DNA of 64,000 nucleotides from Epiperipatus broadwayi (GCA_028023455.1 JAQFVV010006272.1:2126586-2190585), one strand, 5' to 3'. Shown: positions 12,481 through 25,140, counted from the stretch's first letter. The notes: a model not told the origin generated them from the sequence alone. A program made the numbers and translations.

Positions 12481-12774
12481 TTAAGTATGTTTTGGGTTTT
12501 CATATTTGATCAAAATATATAGACATTCGATAAATAATGATACCTTACGGTGAGTATCTATAATGTATTTATTCGGATGTCTTTTAACCTTTTCGATGTT
12601 AGTTACGGAGACGCCACATCTTTTGAAAAATTTTTGTCTGTATGCGACGCGATGTGATGCATTTAATGGTTGCATGCGCCATCTCTTGGTCAATTTTGGT
12701 CGCAATTTCTTCATTTTAGACTTATTTGATAGGAAATTCAATGCTTTCAATTTTAGTTCTAAAAACATCCGCAT
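12481..12774 (-). CDS. Candidate first exon of an unrecognised gene
   Basis: The minus-strand ORF has 97 codons from ATG at 12774. It is strongly basic, with stretches such as KMKKLRPKLTKRWRM and RQKFFKRC, and uses varied codons unlike the Tyr/Ile/Phe chance ORFs around it. After about 75 codons comes CACC-GTAAGG (plus-strand positions about 12545-12556), a textbook splice donor, so the true coding part may end there. A CCAAT element lies about 75 bases upstream of the ATG. I do not recognise the family; the composition would suit a nucleolar, ribosomal or mitochondrial-ribosomal protein, but that is a guess. No second exon could be proved. It could also be a chance ORF or a repeat-derived fragment. 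Confidence 0.3.
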   Translation of the reverse strand: MRMFLELKLKALNFLSNKSKMKKLRPKLTKRWRMQPLNASHRVAYRQKFFKRCGVSVTNIEKVKRHPNKYIIDTHRKVSLFIECLYILIKYENPKHT

Positions 12775-12848
12775 ATAGCGTTATACTTTTTCAAAAAAAT
12801 CAATAATTTTGACAGCCGACTTGTTACACCCCTCTGTCTTTGTTCTCT

Positions 12849-12854
12849 GATTGG
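12849..12854 (-). promoter_or_regulatory. CCAAT box upstream of candidate exon
   Basis: CCAATC on the minus strand about 75 bases before the ATG at 12774. Meaningful only if that exon is real. Confidence 0.2.
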
Positions 12855-12869
12855 ATACTACCAAATCTT

Positions 12870-13300
12870 CTAGGCATGTTTCTAAATGACAGATTGACAA
12901 ACGAGCAACACTAACAAAGACAATTCACGTTATACACATTCGTAATGATTTTGTTGTAATAATTACATTTATTGCAATTTTTTATGTTCACAAATAATAA
13001 AATATAGTTCTCTATCAAAATATAAAGTTTGACTTGGAAAATTTTAAATATTAGAAGAAAAATACATTTGGAGAAATATCCGTAACAAAAAATAATTATT
13101 GCTACATAACGTAATCAGGAAATTCCTAAGGCGTGTTTCTAAATGAAGATTCAGACATGACAACGAAGCTGTGTACGTTCGTAATTGAAGTAAATAATAA
13201 CATCTATCGTAATTTTTTACATTCATAAATAAGATTTGATGTTACTTTATGAAAATATAAAGTTTGATTTGGAAAATTTTAAATTTTACAAGAGAAATAA
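12870..13300. repeat. Diverged direct duplication, period about 260 bp
   Basis: AGGC(A/G)TGTTTCTAAATGA at about 12870 and 13130 starts two copies. Each continues to an AATATAAAGTTTGA(C/T)TTGGAAAATTTTAAAT block, at about 13019 and 13254. The copies differ by substitutions and indels. Confidence 0.65.
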
Positions 13301-13320
13301 GAAAACTGGAAATAAAAAGA

Positions 13321-16098
13321 GAATTACTCGACCGCTGTTGATCTGAATAACGGCACAATCATTGGTTGAGTTATAATTCTTTTGTTTTACTGCTAACTAT
13401 TTTTTACACATTTTTTTAATATTTTTTGACAGTTATTAACATTATTTTTATTTTTTCGTTACATTTAACCAATTTGAATCTAAAATTATTTAATTTTTAG
13501 AAGCTGAATTAAAAAAATTCTGTGTATTTTAGATTAATATTTTAACAAAAGAACTGATTGCAAATGACACAGACCAATCACATTGTTCTCAGATTTAAGT
13601 AGAGGGCCACTAGCTAAAAGAATCAGTTTAAGTAGAGGGCCAATAGCTAAAATCATCAGTGAAAGGGTTAAGTTATTGGTGACAATGCAAGTATCTTATG
13701 GTGAATACTATTGGGTTACTTATAAATTTCCCTCTGCAATTGTCGGTATCAATGATTTTATATTTTGATCGTTTATGTTTATTTTGAAATGTTTTTAACC
13801 GTTGTACTCTATGTAACCGATCTATACTCAACATTTTAAAACAAACTTTTATAAACTCCTCTGTGCAAACTTATAAAAAATTAAAATGTAAAGTTGTAAA
13901 AATTAAAATGTAAATTAAAATCAAAGTTAAAAATGTAAGTTAAATTTTAAAAGGTAAACTGATGCTAAAATAATTTTAAATCTTATATATGTGCATTAAT
14001 AAATGTTTGTATGTTAATTACTGGCAGTGGCTTATTTTATTCTTTTTTTTAAAAAAAAAAATATAAGTAGATAAGATATTATATTATTAAATCTCTGCTA
14101 TTCCACTGAGCTAGTGACATGGGCTAATGACTGGATGCAAAATAAAAAAAAAAATTTTTTTTGACTTACATATCTGCCTACTCTATAAATTTTTCTAGGT
14201 TCAAATGCGTAAATGGCGCCCTGTAGTGTAGATCACATTAAGTGTTATTCGCCGGATCGTTAATATATATATATATGGATTTATTTAAAGAAAAATTGTT
14301 AATAGTCATTGAGAAAATAAAATTAAAATTGATATTACCAAGTTCTTTTATTTTTGATGGAGAGATCGTTTCAATGAGTTTAGTGAATTTCATTTGAAAG
14401 TCAGTTTGTTCAAGGTTAAGAATTTGAATTCAGCCACATACCAATGTTTAATACACATGGATTTATCAATTACAGTGGTTTACTGGAAAAGTTCTATTTT
14501 AGGCTTGGGCTTGTCATTCTTCCTTCTATTTTACTGTGAGGATGATGATGCTGTGACATAAATTGCATTTCTTTAAGTATTTCAATATCACGATGATTTT
14601 TTTCATTTCTTCTTTCTTCTACTCTGGGTATGATTACTTCTATAGACAAATGGATATTTTCTGCTTTCAATATAATTTTACCAATTTTACTTTGTACTTT
14701 TATTTTGATTTGGATTCAGCAACGGCATAGGTGAAGCAATAACAAGGTTTGAAGTCTTCTTCGAATTTTGGAGATTAGCCATAGGATGCTATTTCATAAT
14801 TTCCTTTTCAGATTTAACTCTTCTGATGTGCAGAGAGTTCTTTAGATTGGCTGTTAGGACTGTTCAAAAAAATCTCTTTTTATTCCTCCATGCTGCTGTA
14901 GAAACCTTCAAATATGTATATAAAAAATGGAGAGTTGATTCTAAGAGGCAATAAGATTTATTAAGCTAAACTGTCTTATTTTTCAGACTATATATGCATT
15001 AGAACTTTTGATGACATCACACACATTTAGTTATTGAAACACCTGATTATCTATAAAATATACTTTATTAGTGCAGTGGCAATACAGATATCTTCAATAC
15101 TTATATTTTTGTCAAAATTTGCTATTTGGTGTGATCCAAAAAATGATCAGCGGTCTCTTTGGTCTTTATCTTATTTTCTGGGTGCTCTAAAGTAATCAAC
15201 AGTTCTTCATTTTGAAAACTGCTTACTAATGAATTATTTTTCTTCAATTCCTATTTTCTCACATTACAGATAAGTTGAAATTGATTTTGTCTCTGTCTAA
15301 TCCCCCTTCATTAAAATCTCTTTCTCTCACAATTTCAACACCTTTTTCATATAAATAAAAAAATTGGACTTAAACAATATATAAGAAAAAACAACTTTTT
15401 ACACAGAAAATATGAAATTATTTAAAAGCTCTTTATATTATATGTAAATGTTTATGCTTTAGTGTTTGTACTTACATGCAAGCATATACTTATATCTACT
15501 CATATCTGTAAAACTTGCCTATCTAAACGATTTAAAAGCTACAGGTTACCAATATTATTAGTATCAAAATCATAGAATAAATTAGTAATGGTAAAATATT
15601 AAAATCAAAGCATCATTAAGAAAGATCATTATAATTTATCAGATATAAATTAAATATAAAAAGTTAATAAGTAGGTTTAGAAAAATAATACTGTATGAAA
15701 TTTATGTCTACAGAAAATTATTTATATATGTTAATATTTTTAATTCTTAAACATAACTATCAAACTATTCAAAGATATATATATAAATCAGTTGAATAGA
15801 GAAAAAAATATTTCTCCCACTTTCCTCCTGAGGTTTTTGGAATTTGTAATGTAGGGTTTGAACTCACTCCCCTACAAAATATATATATGGATACACAATA
15901 GAGATAAATATAAATAATATGAAATGATTAACAAAATCACATAACAATTTATCTTATGTAGCAACTACTATAATGATGATCAAGTGACCTAGCACTAAAG
16001 GTTATGTTAAGTGTAATTATTTCAAAGTGTTTTTTATTTCTTTTTTTAGATTCAATTTTAAATAATATTTATTTTACAAAGCACAGATGGTATTGAAA
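13321..16098. other. Non-coding AT-rich stretch
   Basis: A short duplication of GTAGAGGGCCA(C/A)TAGCTAAAA lies at 13595-13650. A (TA)n tract is at 14263-14275. No gene seen on either strand. Confidence 0.45.
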
Positions 16099-16102
16099 TT
16101 AA

Positions 16103-16376
16103 ACTGAGAGACTGCAAACTATGACTATCAACAGCCAATCAGATTGTAAATACAGACAGAGAATTTAACAAGAAAAGGGTGGTTCCCCTCTTCTTTACTT
16201 GTCTTTCTATATATCCAAGCCAGATCTAAGTACTTTAGACTGGCTTGGATATATAGAAAGACAAGTAGAGAAGAGGGTGGAACCACCCTTTTCTTGTTAA
16301 ATTCTCTGTCTCTGTGTTTATGATCTGATTGGCTGTTGATAATCATAAGCACTTGAGAAGTTTGCAGTCTCTTAGT
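16103..16376. mobile_element. Hairpin MITE with TTAA flanks
   Basis: 274 bp, almost a perfect hairpin: arms 16103-16229 and about 16240-16376 pair with few mismatches. The termini are ACTGAGAGACTGCAAACT and the complement of AGTTTGCAGTCTCTTAGT, with one mismatch in eighteen. TTAA lies at 16099-16102 and 16377-16380, the target duplication of piggyBac-type elements, although terminal palindromy makes the exact boundary uncertain. Both arms carry CAGCCAATCAGAT or its complement, which recurs in the fold-back at 48.2 kb. The minus-strand 74-codon ORF over it is a by-product of the hairpin. Confidence 0.8.
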
Positions 16377-16380
16377 TTAA

Positions 16381-17930
16381 TTCAATTTTAAATTAATTTT
16401 CAAGCACCAAACTTTTTAAAAAGAAAAATTACTTTTGCAAATCTTAATACAACTGATCATCATTTAAAATTACTCCCATTATTTCATCATGCTGTCCTTC
16501 CCCTTAGTAGATTATTTGACTTCTAAGGGTTAGTAGAATTTAATGGTATGTGTTTGAATGAGTTTGAAAAGTAAACACAAACTAAATTGGTTATTAAAAA
16601 ATAAGCTAATAATTTATTTACAATAAATAAAAAGAAATATGTTATTCCTTATACACTAGGTGAATACAATAATTAAAATGCAAAATATTAAAAATAAAAA
16701 AAATAATTATAAATATAAAACTTAAGGCCTTATTGATAAATATAAAGATAAGGTCTTAGCACAATAGAAATGTCTTAAAGCTTTGAAGTTTTAAACCATG
16801 GTCTTCTGCCATTGCCATAAGTTTGCTATATATACACTTTTCTTTAATGATAGTCCTTAATAATCTAGTTTTAATTATGAGTATCCTATTTGGGTATTAG
16901 TGATGATAGATAGTATAGATAAGTCCCACAAGAGAAAGATATATGGCAAGTCTTAAGGCAGAGATCAATTTCTTTCTTTACTACATGGTTTTCTTCTTTA
17001 AAGTAGGTGACAGTAGAGTCTATGCAACTTCAACATTGGTCTGAATACAATTTCATAGTTCCAGATTTTATGACTGGTGCACTTTAGTTTTCTAGCCATT
17101 ATTGATAAATATTTGTTAGATACTGTTGTCAGTCAGTAAAGTATAGTTATCTGAAGTTATTCAAAAAGAAACAGTTTTATCCAGCAGTTTCTCTTACATT
17201 CATGAAATCAATCTGCACTGCTTTCTTCTTGAGTTAAGACTTGGACTACACTACTATTGTTTTCTTTTCAGATCTATTTATTTGTTTTCACAACATAGTT
17301 TTTAATACCCAACATATAATTAAGTCTGTATTTATTTATATCAGGTTGTTTATCAAGAAAATCTTAATTAAGACCTAATTACCAGATTTAATATATATTT
17401 AGTTCACAACATTTTTTTAATAAATACTTTCTTCTTTCATTAAATTATTTTGTAAACATATTATATAAAAAAATATTTTAAATTTATTTCCATAACAATA
17501 TGAAAAAGGAAAAATCATGACTGAACTTTGAAATTTATTCTCTAACATTTTCAATTTTAGTGTTTTGTAATTTTTAATAATGTATTTATATTTGTCATTC
17601 AATTTACTACAAAAAAGACCTCCATAAAGCAGACAAATGTAAAAGCATTACAAAATATAATACATTTTTTAACTATGTAATTCAAATTCATTTGTGCACA
17701 CTAAAACTAAGCTTTCTGTCTTCTCTTACATTATATATGTTACCATTTTATTAATTATAGTTATAAAAAACACATTTATTTTACCAAATATTTGATAGTA
17801 CAATTAACTTTATAAACTGATTTTCTTTATTAAATATTTAATAGTATTATTAATATTTGTAACATTTTGATTTATAAGTGCTGAACTTATCCAGTCATGA
17901 CTTTGACAACATTCACTTTAGATAAATAAA
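16381..17930. other. Non-coding AT-rich stretch
   Basis: No coding or repeat structure recognised. Confidence 0.5.
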
Positions 17931-17935
17931 TATAT

Positions 17936-18093
17936 GGGATTCAAACACAGACTTTCAAGCAACCTTCTTTATTCTCACTATCTTATACCACTATTGCACA
18001 TGGCCACACACATGTAGAAAAGATAAATAATCACAAATGTACATATTTCATCCTGAACCAGCACTCATTGCTTAGTCCAGATCATCATACCCC
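17936..18093 (-). repeat. SINE family S1, copy 1
   Basis: Minus strand: body with ATGAGTGCTGGTTCAGGATG and ATTTATCTTTTCTACATGTG, then a tRNA-like part ending GTGTTTGAATCCC, a B-box match (GGTTCGANTCC). Similar full copies lie at 18296, 18766, 20962 and 55977. Confidence 0.75.
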
Positions 18094-18295
18094 ACACATA
18101 TGGAATCAGTGTTCAGTCAACATGGGCAAAACAATAATATTGGCATCAGCCTGGCATTTGGACATTTCATTTTCAGATTTTAAATGGTATGGATGGCTGA
18201 AGAGTTGGAGGTTGGATTAGATTGAAACCTGTACATTAAAGTATGAAGATTTTCTAACTTAATATAAACTGAGCACTGATTATATATATATGTGT

Positions 18296-18475
18296 GTGAG
18301 TTGATGATCTGGACCAACTGATGAGTGCTGGTTCAGCAGGAAATACATATATTAGTGATTATTTATCTTTTCTACATGTGTGGGGTCATGGGTATATGGT
18401 ATAAGATAGCGTGAATAACTGAAGGATACTTGAAAATCTGTGTTTAAATCCCATATATTTACAGTTAAGCTCCAG
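18296..18475 (+). repeat. SINE family S1, copy 2
   Basis: Body GGACCAACTGATGAGTGCTG, GATTATTTATCTTTTCTACA, then a tRNA-like part with B-box GTTTAAATCCC at 18442-18452. It is part of unit 1 of the 475-bp duplication. Confidence 0.75.
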
Positions 18476-18765
18476 TTATATGAAGAATGCCTCTATTTCA
18501 AATATTACTCATTAAGCATGCATCCTGTCCATTCCTCTTCTATGTACTTAAATGGATAAGATCCTATACATGAGGGGTCAGAGTGACTCGAGGTCAACAT
18601 GGGCATAACAATAATATTGACATCAGCATAGGATTTGGCCATTCCATCATCAGATTTTCAATGGTATGGATGGCTGAAGAGTTAGAGGTTGGAGTAGATT
18701 GAAGCCTTACATTAAAGTATGAAGATTTGCCATTTTAATATAAACTGAGCACTGATTATATATGT

Positions 18766-18945
18766 GTGCGAGAGATGATGATATGGACCAACAGGTGAGT
18801 GTAAGTTCACCATGAAGTAGATATATTGATAATTATTTATCTTTTTTAAATGTGTGTGGTCATGTGTATCAGTGGTATAGGATAGTGTGGATATTTGTAG
18901 GGTGCTTAAAGTCTGTGTTCGAATCCCATATATTTACAATTACAC
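18766..18945 (+). repeat. SINE family S1, copy 3 (best tRNA-like part)
   Basis: An A-box-like TATCAGTGGTATAGG lies at 18867-18881 and an intact B box GTTCGAATCCC at 18917-18927, spaced as in a tRNA gene. The upstream body matches the other S1 copies. It arose with copy 2 by the tandem duplication. The tRNA of origin is not clear. Confidence 0.75.
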
Positions 18946-18999
18946 TCCAGGTGTATGAAAAATGCCTGTATTTCAAATATTAGATAAATAACCATAATG

Positions 19000-20955
19000 A
19001 TCATCATGTGCTTTTTAAAAAATGTGTGATAGTGTGGAGTTATTTGATATACTATTAATTCTGTAATTAATATTTTATAATTTGATTCACCATATATATT
19101 AAATATTCATGCCCACACATGACAATTTATAAATTTACTAATCAATCTATCAAAAAAATTTTATTGATATTTTTTTGACGATGAAGCTTTGTAGTACATC
19201 ATTAGTTGTATTTTTGCTGTTACTATTACTTTCAAATATCTTAACCGCCATTTTTTTTTTTTTTTTTTTGAAATTGCTACTAATTTTTATATATCTATTA
19301 TTTGCTTCAGTTACAAATATTTTCTTTAATATTTACGGGTGTAAAAATTATCTAGAATTATAGAAAATCCACAATAAAGGGTCAGAATCTTATTTCTATC
19401 AAAAATTTTATGAATACTAAGATTACAATTGCAATATAAAAATTCTGCTATATATATATATAGTCTTTTTTTAAATAATGAGTTCTTAATCCTATTTTTC
19501 AAAAATGTTTTGTATATCTGCGGTGAACAACTGAAGCATCTTTATTGCTACACATGCAAAAAGATAGATATTTTCATCAAGTAAGTTTTTATATATTATT
19601 GCTATTATTGTGTTTATATATTATCAATAACAATATCACTATTTTTAATGGGAGTTATACAATTTATGCGTGATCAATTTACAACATTACTCAATGTTGG
19701 GGTTAATAACTAAATGAAAGGAATTTAAACGCGTACAAATATATAAAGAATATATATCCTATATTCTATGTATATTTATAAATAAACTGCATATATAATT
19801 TTTACAATGTAATGATATATATATGCGCATATGAATCTATAGTCGATCTTCATTATAATCCTGTTAACACGATGCTAATTTGCTTTAACACAGTTCTTAA
19901 TTTGTTTTAATACAATTAGAAAACGGTTTCTAATCGTTAAAGTTAATTCTTAGCAATTTGGTACTTTGCTTTAAGGCATGAACTTTTGATCCGCATTTCT
20001 GGAATGTAATTAATTGTTATAGCTGTAGAGAGTTTTGTGAAAAGTTGATAAAAGCTAAAATGTATTAATTTCTAAGAAAATTAAAAGTAACAAATTTATA
20101 ATTGAGTTGTACAATTTAGGGTTTATACATACATTTTGACAAGAATTAATTTTAAATAACTAATTTTGAATAGCCAATTTTTTAAAAGAGAATGCCAAAT
20201 AATTTTTCTAACAAAAATATTAAATATATATATTAATGATTTAAATCAATATTCTAATTAGCATTTATAAGTAAGTTTAATGTTAATTAGTTAATACATT
20301 TAAAATCTCATTTATACACATTAAATAATTTTTAAAAATATTTCAAGATTAACAAAGAGGTTCATGTATAACAAACAGTAACAGGTTAAAATATGGGTCA
20401 CGTAAGATTAGCAATTTTTTTTAGGTCCTAAACAAATCATCATTTATAGTCTTTTAAAAAGTAATGAAATAGTTTATTGTTTAGGAGGAAATTTAAAATA
20501 TTAGAGTACAAAAAGTAATAAAGTCCAATTCAATGTAGATCAATAAAAAAATATTACACAGTTTATTAGCTAGAGAGTAAAATCATCTTCATCCCACTCT
20601 AGAACCATCTACTGAAAACTTCAGTGATGAATGAACAGTAGATAGTAATAGTATAACATTCATATTCCAAATAGAAACAGGTTATTTTGATGAGTGTTGT
20701 TTCATTGTCTTTCTGTAGTTTGAGATATTAGAATAGCTTTTGCTTTATAGTATTTTGTGTCTTTTCTATATTTATGCATATAATATATTTTGCTGGATCA
20801 TTCGTGTAATATTTTAATTTTTAAATTAAAATCTTACAGGGATGAACCTGCAAAATATGTTTTTTTATATCTGCAACCCATAAAAATATTTGTATGAACA
20901 TATATATATATAACATTTAAATACAAGTATATTGTCTATACTGAACTTAATGGAA
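19000..20955. other. Non-coding AT-rich stretch
   Basis: Contains a short plus-strand ORF at 19175-19363 whose first 23-25 codons look like a signal peptide; it then meets a poly-T run. Otherwise no features. Confidence 0.4.
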
Positions 20956-20961
20956 TTAGAA

Positions 20962-21122
20962 GGAATTTGAACTCAGACTTTTAAGTTCTCTGCAACTATC
21001 CATTCCACCTTATATAACTGATACACATGACCACATACATCTGAAAAAGATAAATGATCTCCAGTATACATATTTCATGCAGAACCAGCTCTCATCAGTT
21101 GGCCTAGAGCATCATCTCCCAT
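20962..21122 (-). repeat. SINE family S1, copy 4
   Basis: Minus strand, body and tRNA-like part both present, B-box region diverged (GAGTTCAAATTCC). It is followed by TATATAATCAGTGCTCAG at 21123-21145, the inverse of the sequence flanking copies 2 and 3, so that flank belongs to the repeat. Confidence 0.7.
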
Positions 21123-21728
21123 ATATATATATAATCAGTGCTCAGTCTATATTAAGATAGCAATTCTTCAGTTTCATATATTTATTAGTTATATTTTTGT
21201 TATGAGCTATTCAAATAACAACCAATTAAAAACTGGCATTGCATGCTAAAATTATGTTATTTAGTAATAATATTTATGAATTTCAAACTACAACTTTACA
21301 TTTAGTTTAGTGCTCTATATCATAGAAGAGTTGCAATAAAGCTGAAATTTATCTAGATAACTGGAAGGCAATTTCCATTATATTTTTGAATATTAAATAT
21401 TTAACTACTAGTGAAATTGTGCTAATTATTAAATATATATAAATAGATAAAAATAGCTCCACCTGTTTATTTGCAAAATTCTTTATTTAAAAAAATTGAT
21501 TTTGATTAATTAATAACAAATTATTGATAATCATTATATTTACAATCTCTGACTTGTCAAATATAATGCAATTATAGCCAGATGAGAAATTAAAAAAAAT
21601 GGTAATTATTATCAAAATAAAAAGATAGGGATGTAAATTTTAAGACAGTCATGTAAAATTTTATTTTATTTTTGTAATAACTGAAACACAGGCTTGTTAT
21701 ATACCTGTGGCTATATATATGTAATATA

Positions 21729-21845
21729 GGGTATATGAGCACAGACTTTCACACCACCCACATCTCTCCACTCTATCTAATAACACTGATACACCTAAAC
21801 ACATATATGCTGAAAAGATAAATAATCACCAATATACATATTACT
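21729..21845 (-). repeat. SINE family S1, copy 5 (truncated)
   Basis: Holds the tRNA-like part and the AGATAAATAATCACCAATATA block in minus orientation. The rest of the body is missing. Confidence 0.6.
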
Positions 21846-24290
21846 ATTTATTTTTATTTGAGAAAAGCAATAGATAAAATTTCTATAAACTATTCCATTT
21901 CAGGACAAGATCTCTCTAATAGCCTTTTGTGGGGAAAAAGAAAATATTACTTACCAATTGTAACTGGTATTGGTTTAAATTGTTTTCTAGGTTTATTTTT
22001 TGTTAGTTAAAGATATATAAAATACTCAGTTGCTGTCCAAATTTGATTAGTTTTTGGGGTTAGATATAAGACTAGGTAACTGAAAGAAAAATGCCAAGTC
22101 TGAAAAAGAGTTATGTTTATTCAATCTCTGATGAATTTCAATCATAAGTATGGCCATTGCATAATAAGCTTTTTTTCATTTTGGAAATAAAGAAAGTATT
22201 TTGACTCAGAATTGTATAATATGTAAGTTAACAGTAGTGATGTAATGATAACAACATATATGTTGTAAAAACACACACACATATATATGCATTACATATG
22301 TTAATAATTTTTTTAAAAAAATTATGAAGAAAAAGAGAAAAAATAGTTGTAAAAGTAGATTTTTAAAAGTGAAATTAATAAAAAGAAATGATTACATCTT
22401 TTTTTTTTTTAGAATAAATTTTTTTTATTAAGAATAAGGGTGGGAAAAGAGAACCATGTCAGATAAAGATATAAAACCTCTCTTCTTTTTTAATTTTTAA
22501 AAAAGGAAATGTTAAAAAAAATGTAAAAGATCTTAAAAATTTTTTTTTAATAAAATTAATTAGTGAAAGAAATCTTGTAAACTATGTAATTGACAGGAAT
22601 GTACTTAAATTTTGAGAAATTTCTGACTAATAAGATGTAGATAAATCTAAAAAAAAAGATCAAACAAATAAATGTAAATTAATTAAAAATAAAATTAAAA
22701 TTGTGATAAAAATTAGACAATTGAAGAGGTAAGTATAAAAATGATTGCTTGTCCATTGTTAAGCAGTTGTTCAAAGTTGCTTAGCAGTTTTTTCAACAGT
22801 TTAGCAGGGAATTCATTAGTTCATTGATTCATTCATTATTGAGTTATTACTGAGATCATAATCAATGAGATTCTCAGAGAGATAATTATTAATTGCTATA
22901 GAAAATGTAAATGTAGATGCTGTAAAAGTAGCAACATGCATTGCTAAAGAACTTTTGATGTGTTTGGATGAGTCCCATGACCCAAGTTCTCAGATCTATC
23001 AACTTCTTTCACCTGTGTTCAATGCCTCAACCATGGAATAGATGCTGCCACATACTCTCTCCCATTGTTTGCCAGAAGCATGGAAAGAAAAACATGAAAT
23101 CATCACTGGAGATCAAAAGACCAGCTATTGGGAAAATCAAAACCAAAGGAAATGTGTCAACTGTACAGTGGTGATGTCATCTCATCATAATGAAAAAAAC
23201 CTAAGTAAATATAACTTTTCAATCATAAATTAAGTGTCTAGACATTCTTAAAAGAAATGAATTATATATAAATGAAGAATAATTAATAATATGGTAATTA
23301 ATGACAATTATTATATATTTAGGGGTTTTATTTGTTTAATTGTACTAAATGTTTATTTGATTATGTATGCATATGAATAAAAGTGTTTATTTAAATGTTG
23401 CTTGGCCTATACTCTCTTTTAACTACATAGCCAGGAATTTAAGATTATAAATATTTCTATGTATTAGTTAGTATTGTGATGGGTTCCCTGATCAAGATGT
23501 TTGAGTTTCCTGGGTAAATCTCAAGTTCTGGGTTTGTGTATCTGTTGTCTGGGCATGTCAGCTATATATAACCTACATGATGGATGGCACCTGATACTTG
23601 TTCTCAAAAGAAATAAAGTGCCTTGGATGTTGGGTGTTGTTCCAGCAGTATGGAGATATGCTAATGTCAGTGCTGTGCATTAGAGTAGCCTCAATCTGGC
23701 CATAGGTATCATTGATGGTTAATCTATCAATGGTATTTTACTCATCTGCTTGATTGTATGATCCAGTGCCAGAGGCATTAAATAAGTATGAAAGAAAAAC
23801 TAAAATTAATCAAAATTGATGAATGCAATACACCCCATGACAGCACTTTTAAATTAAAAACTATTATTAAAACAGGCCAAACTCTCTTTATGTATTGCCA
23901 CTCATTGCAAGCCAGAGTAATCGATGGATGCCAGAAGGCTTGTGCATAAAATCCCTATCTAGTGCCTACTTATCCAATATCTCCAGACTAGTTTCTGGCT
24001 TGTAGCCTTTATCAGTGAGGAGCCTTGGATCTGAGAGCAATGCACCTAGATCTTAGAATCTAAGGCAACCCTCCAGCGGCCACCTTTTATCTCTATTTAC
24101 CTTCAAAACCATGATGAGTCTTAAATTGAAAACACTGTAATATTTTAATCCAAGCTTATTAGCTTATGTAGTTATATAGATCTGAACTCAGTTCAGTACC
24201 TATACATTGTGGCAAGTTTGCTTCTTTAATAACCATAGACAAGCATAGGAAATGGCAGTCATGTGATGTTCAATGGCTTAAATAATAAAC
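21846..24290. other. Non-coding stretch; GC-richer patch 22960-24110
   Basis: 22960-23230 and 23470-24110 are GC-richer and carry short ORFs. One reads VPAVWRYANV, recalling the P-x-x-W-K-x-A-x-V block of LINE reverse transcriptases, but there is no further match. 23900-23935 shares a short repeat (AATCGATGGATGCCAGAAGG) with 42630-42650. I assign no gene. Confidence 0.35.
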
Positions 24291-24294
24291 TACA

Positions 24295-24415
24295 TATGAA
24301 TCTAGAACCAGGGTGTACAACATGCAAGAACAACGAAAAAACATTTGCATACCTGGTCGAAGAATATAGAGCATTTAAACAAATAAGAATAAAAGTATTC
24401 AAAAAACCCAATCGT
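24295..24415 (+). pseudogene. Possible LINE C-terminal relic
   Basis: One plus-strand frame reads CTTCKNNEKTFAYLVEEY followed by FKQIRIKVF. The C-x2-C spacing, the T-x2-(H/Y)-L step and the following R-I motif recall the C-terminal zinc-finger segment of LINE polyproteins, but the His and the last Cys are replaced. Flanks show stops. It may be chance. Confidence 0.25.
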
Positions 24416-24419
24416 TAAT

Positions 24420-25140
24420 CTAAAAGATATGATTAACAAACACATCAAGAGATTTGATCCACACAATGCCATAATTTCATCCACACAATTAGAACAATAT
24501 GGAAAATAAGATTTTCATTAATATTCGATAATAAAAATATAATTGGGTTAAAAAACTTGATAAATGATGGAATTAATACTTTGAGCAATGCTTAAAATAC
24601 TTACCAAAAAAACAAATGATTAAAATCTGGGGAGGAGCACACCTGGAGCATGCGAAATATGGCAATAAGTAAGTTATGAAAAAAAGATATACAATGGACA
24701 AAAGCATAATAACAAACAAGTCAACAATAAAATTAAAACAGACTAATAAGCAACAAAGTGTGACACCCAATTATTAACACCCACTTATTAAGGTTAATAT
24801 AAGGTCATATAATTTATTAAAGAAATGTATAAAAAAACTTTAAGTAATAAAAAAAAAGATTGAAAAACAACAAAACCTTGTAAAAATGTATATATAATGT
24901 CTTTTAATAAAGGTAAATACTTATAATAAAAAAAATAAGTAAATAATAAAATGTTAATAAATAATCATGTATAGTAAATATAGAAGATATTAATAATAAA
25001 TGTTCATATTAGATCATTACAATATATATATATTATTACTATTTGCGGGATATTCCGTATAGTGAAAAAGATAAATGCTGATGTTTCAGTACAATATCAA
25101 GTATCTTCCTCAGAGCATCCTCTTTCTCAAATCATAAGAA

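Larger units (their letters stand above)
18117..18985 (+). repeat. Tandem duplication, period 475 bp
   Basis: Unit 1 (18117-18505) and unit 2 (18592-18985) both begin GTCAACATGGGCA, continue through ATGGTATGGATGGCTGAAGAG and AACTGAGCACTGATTATATA, and include an S1 SINE. About 86 unrelated bases separate them. The copies differ by scattered substitutions. Confidence 0.85.

Noticed and set aside
16128-16352. 74-codon minus-strand ORF
   Set aside because: Lies wholly inside the hairpin MITE and its two halves mirror each other.
22968-23233. Two overlapping ORFs with a C-x2-C motif, considered as a piggyBac C-terminal relic
   Set aside because: Only one Cys pair fits; the remaining cysteines, His and catalytic blocks of piggyBac are absent.
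23501-23683. 60-codon ORF with VPAVWRYANV resembling a LINE RT block
   Set aside because: Single short similarity with no neighbouring RT motif.
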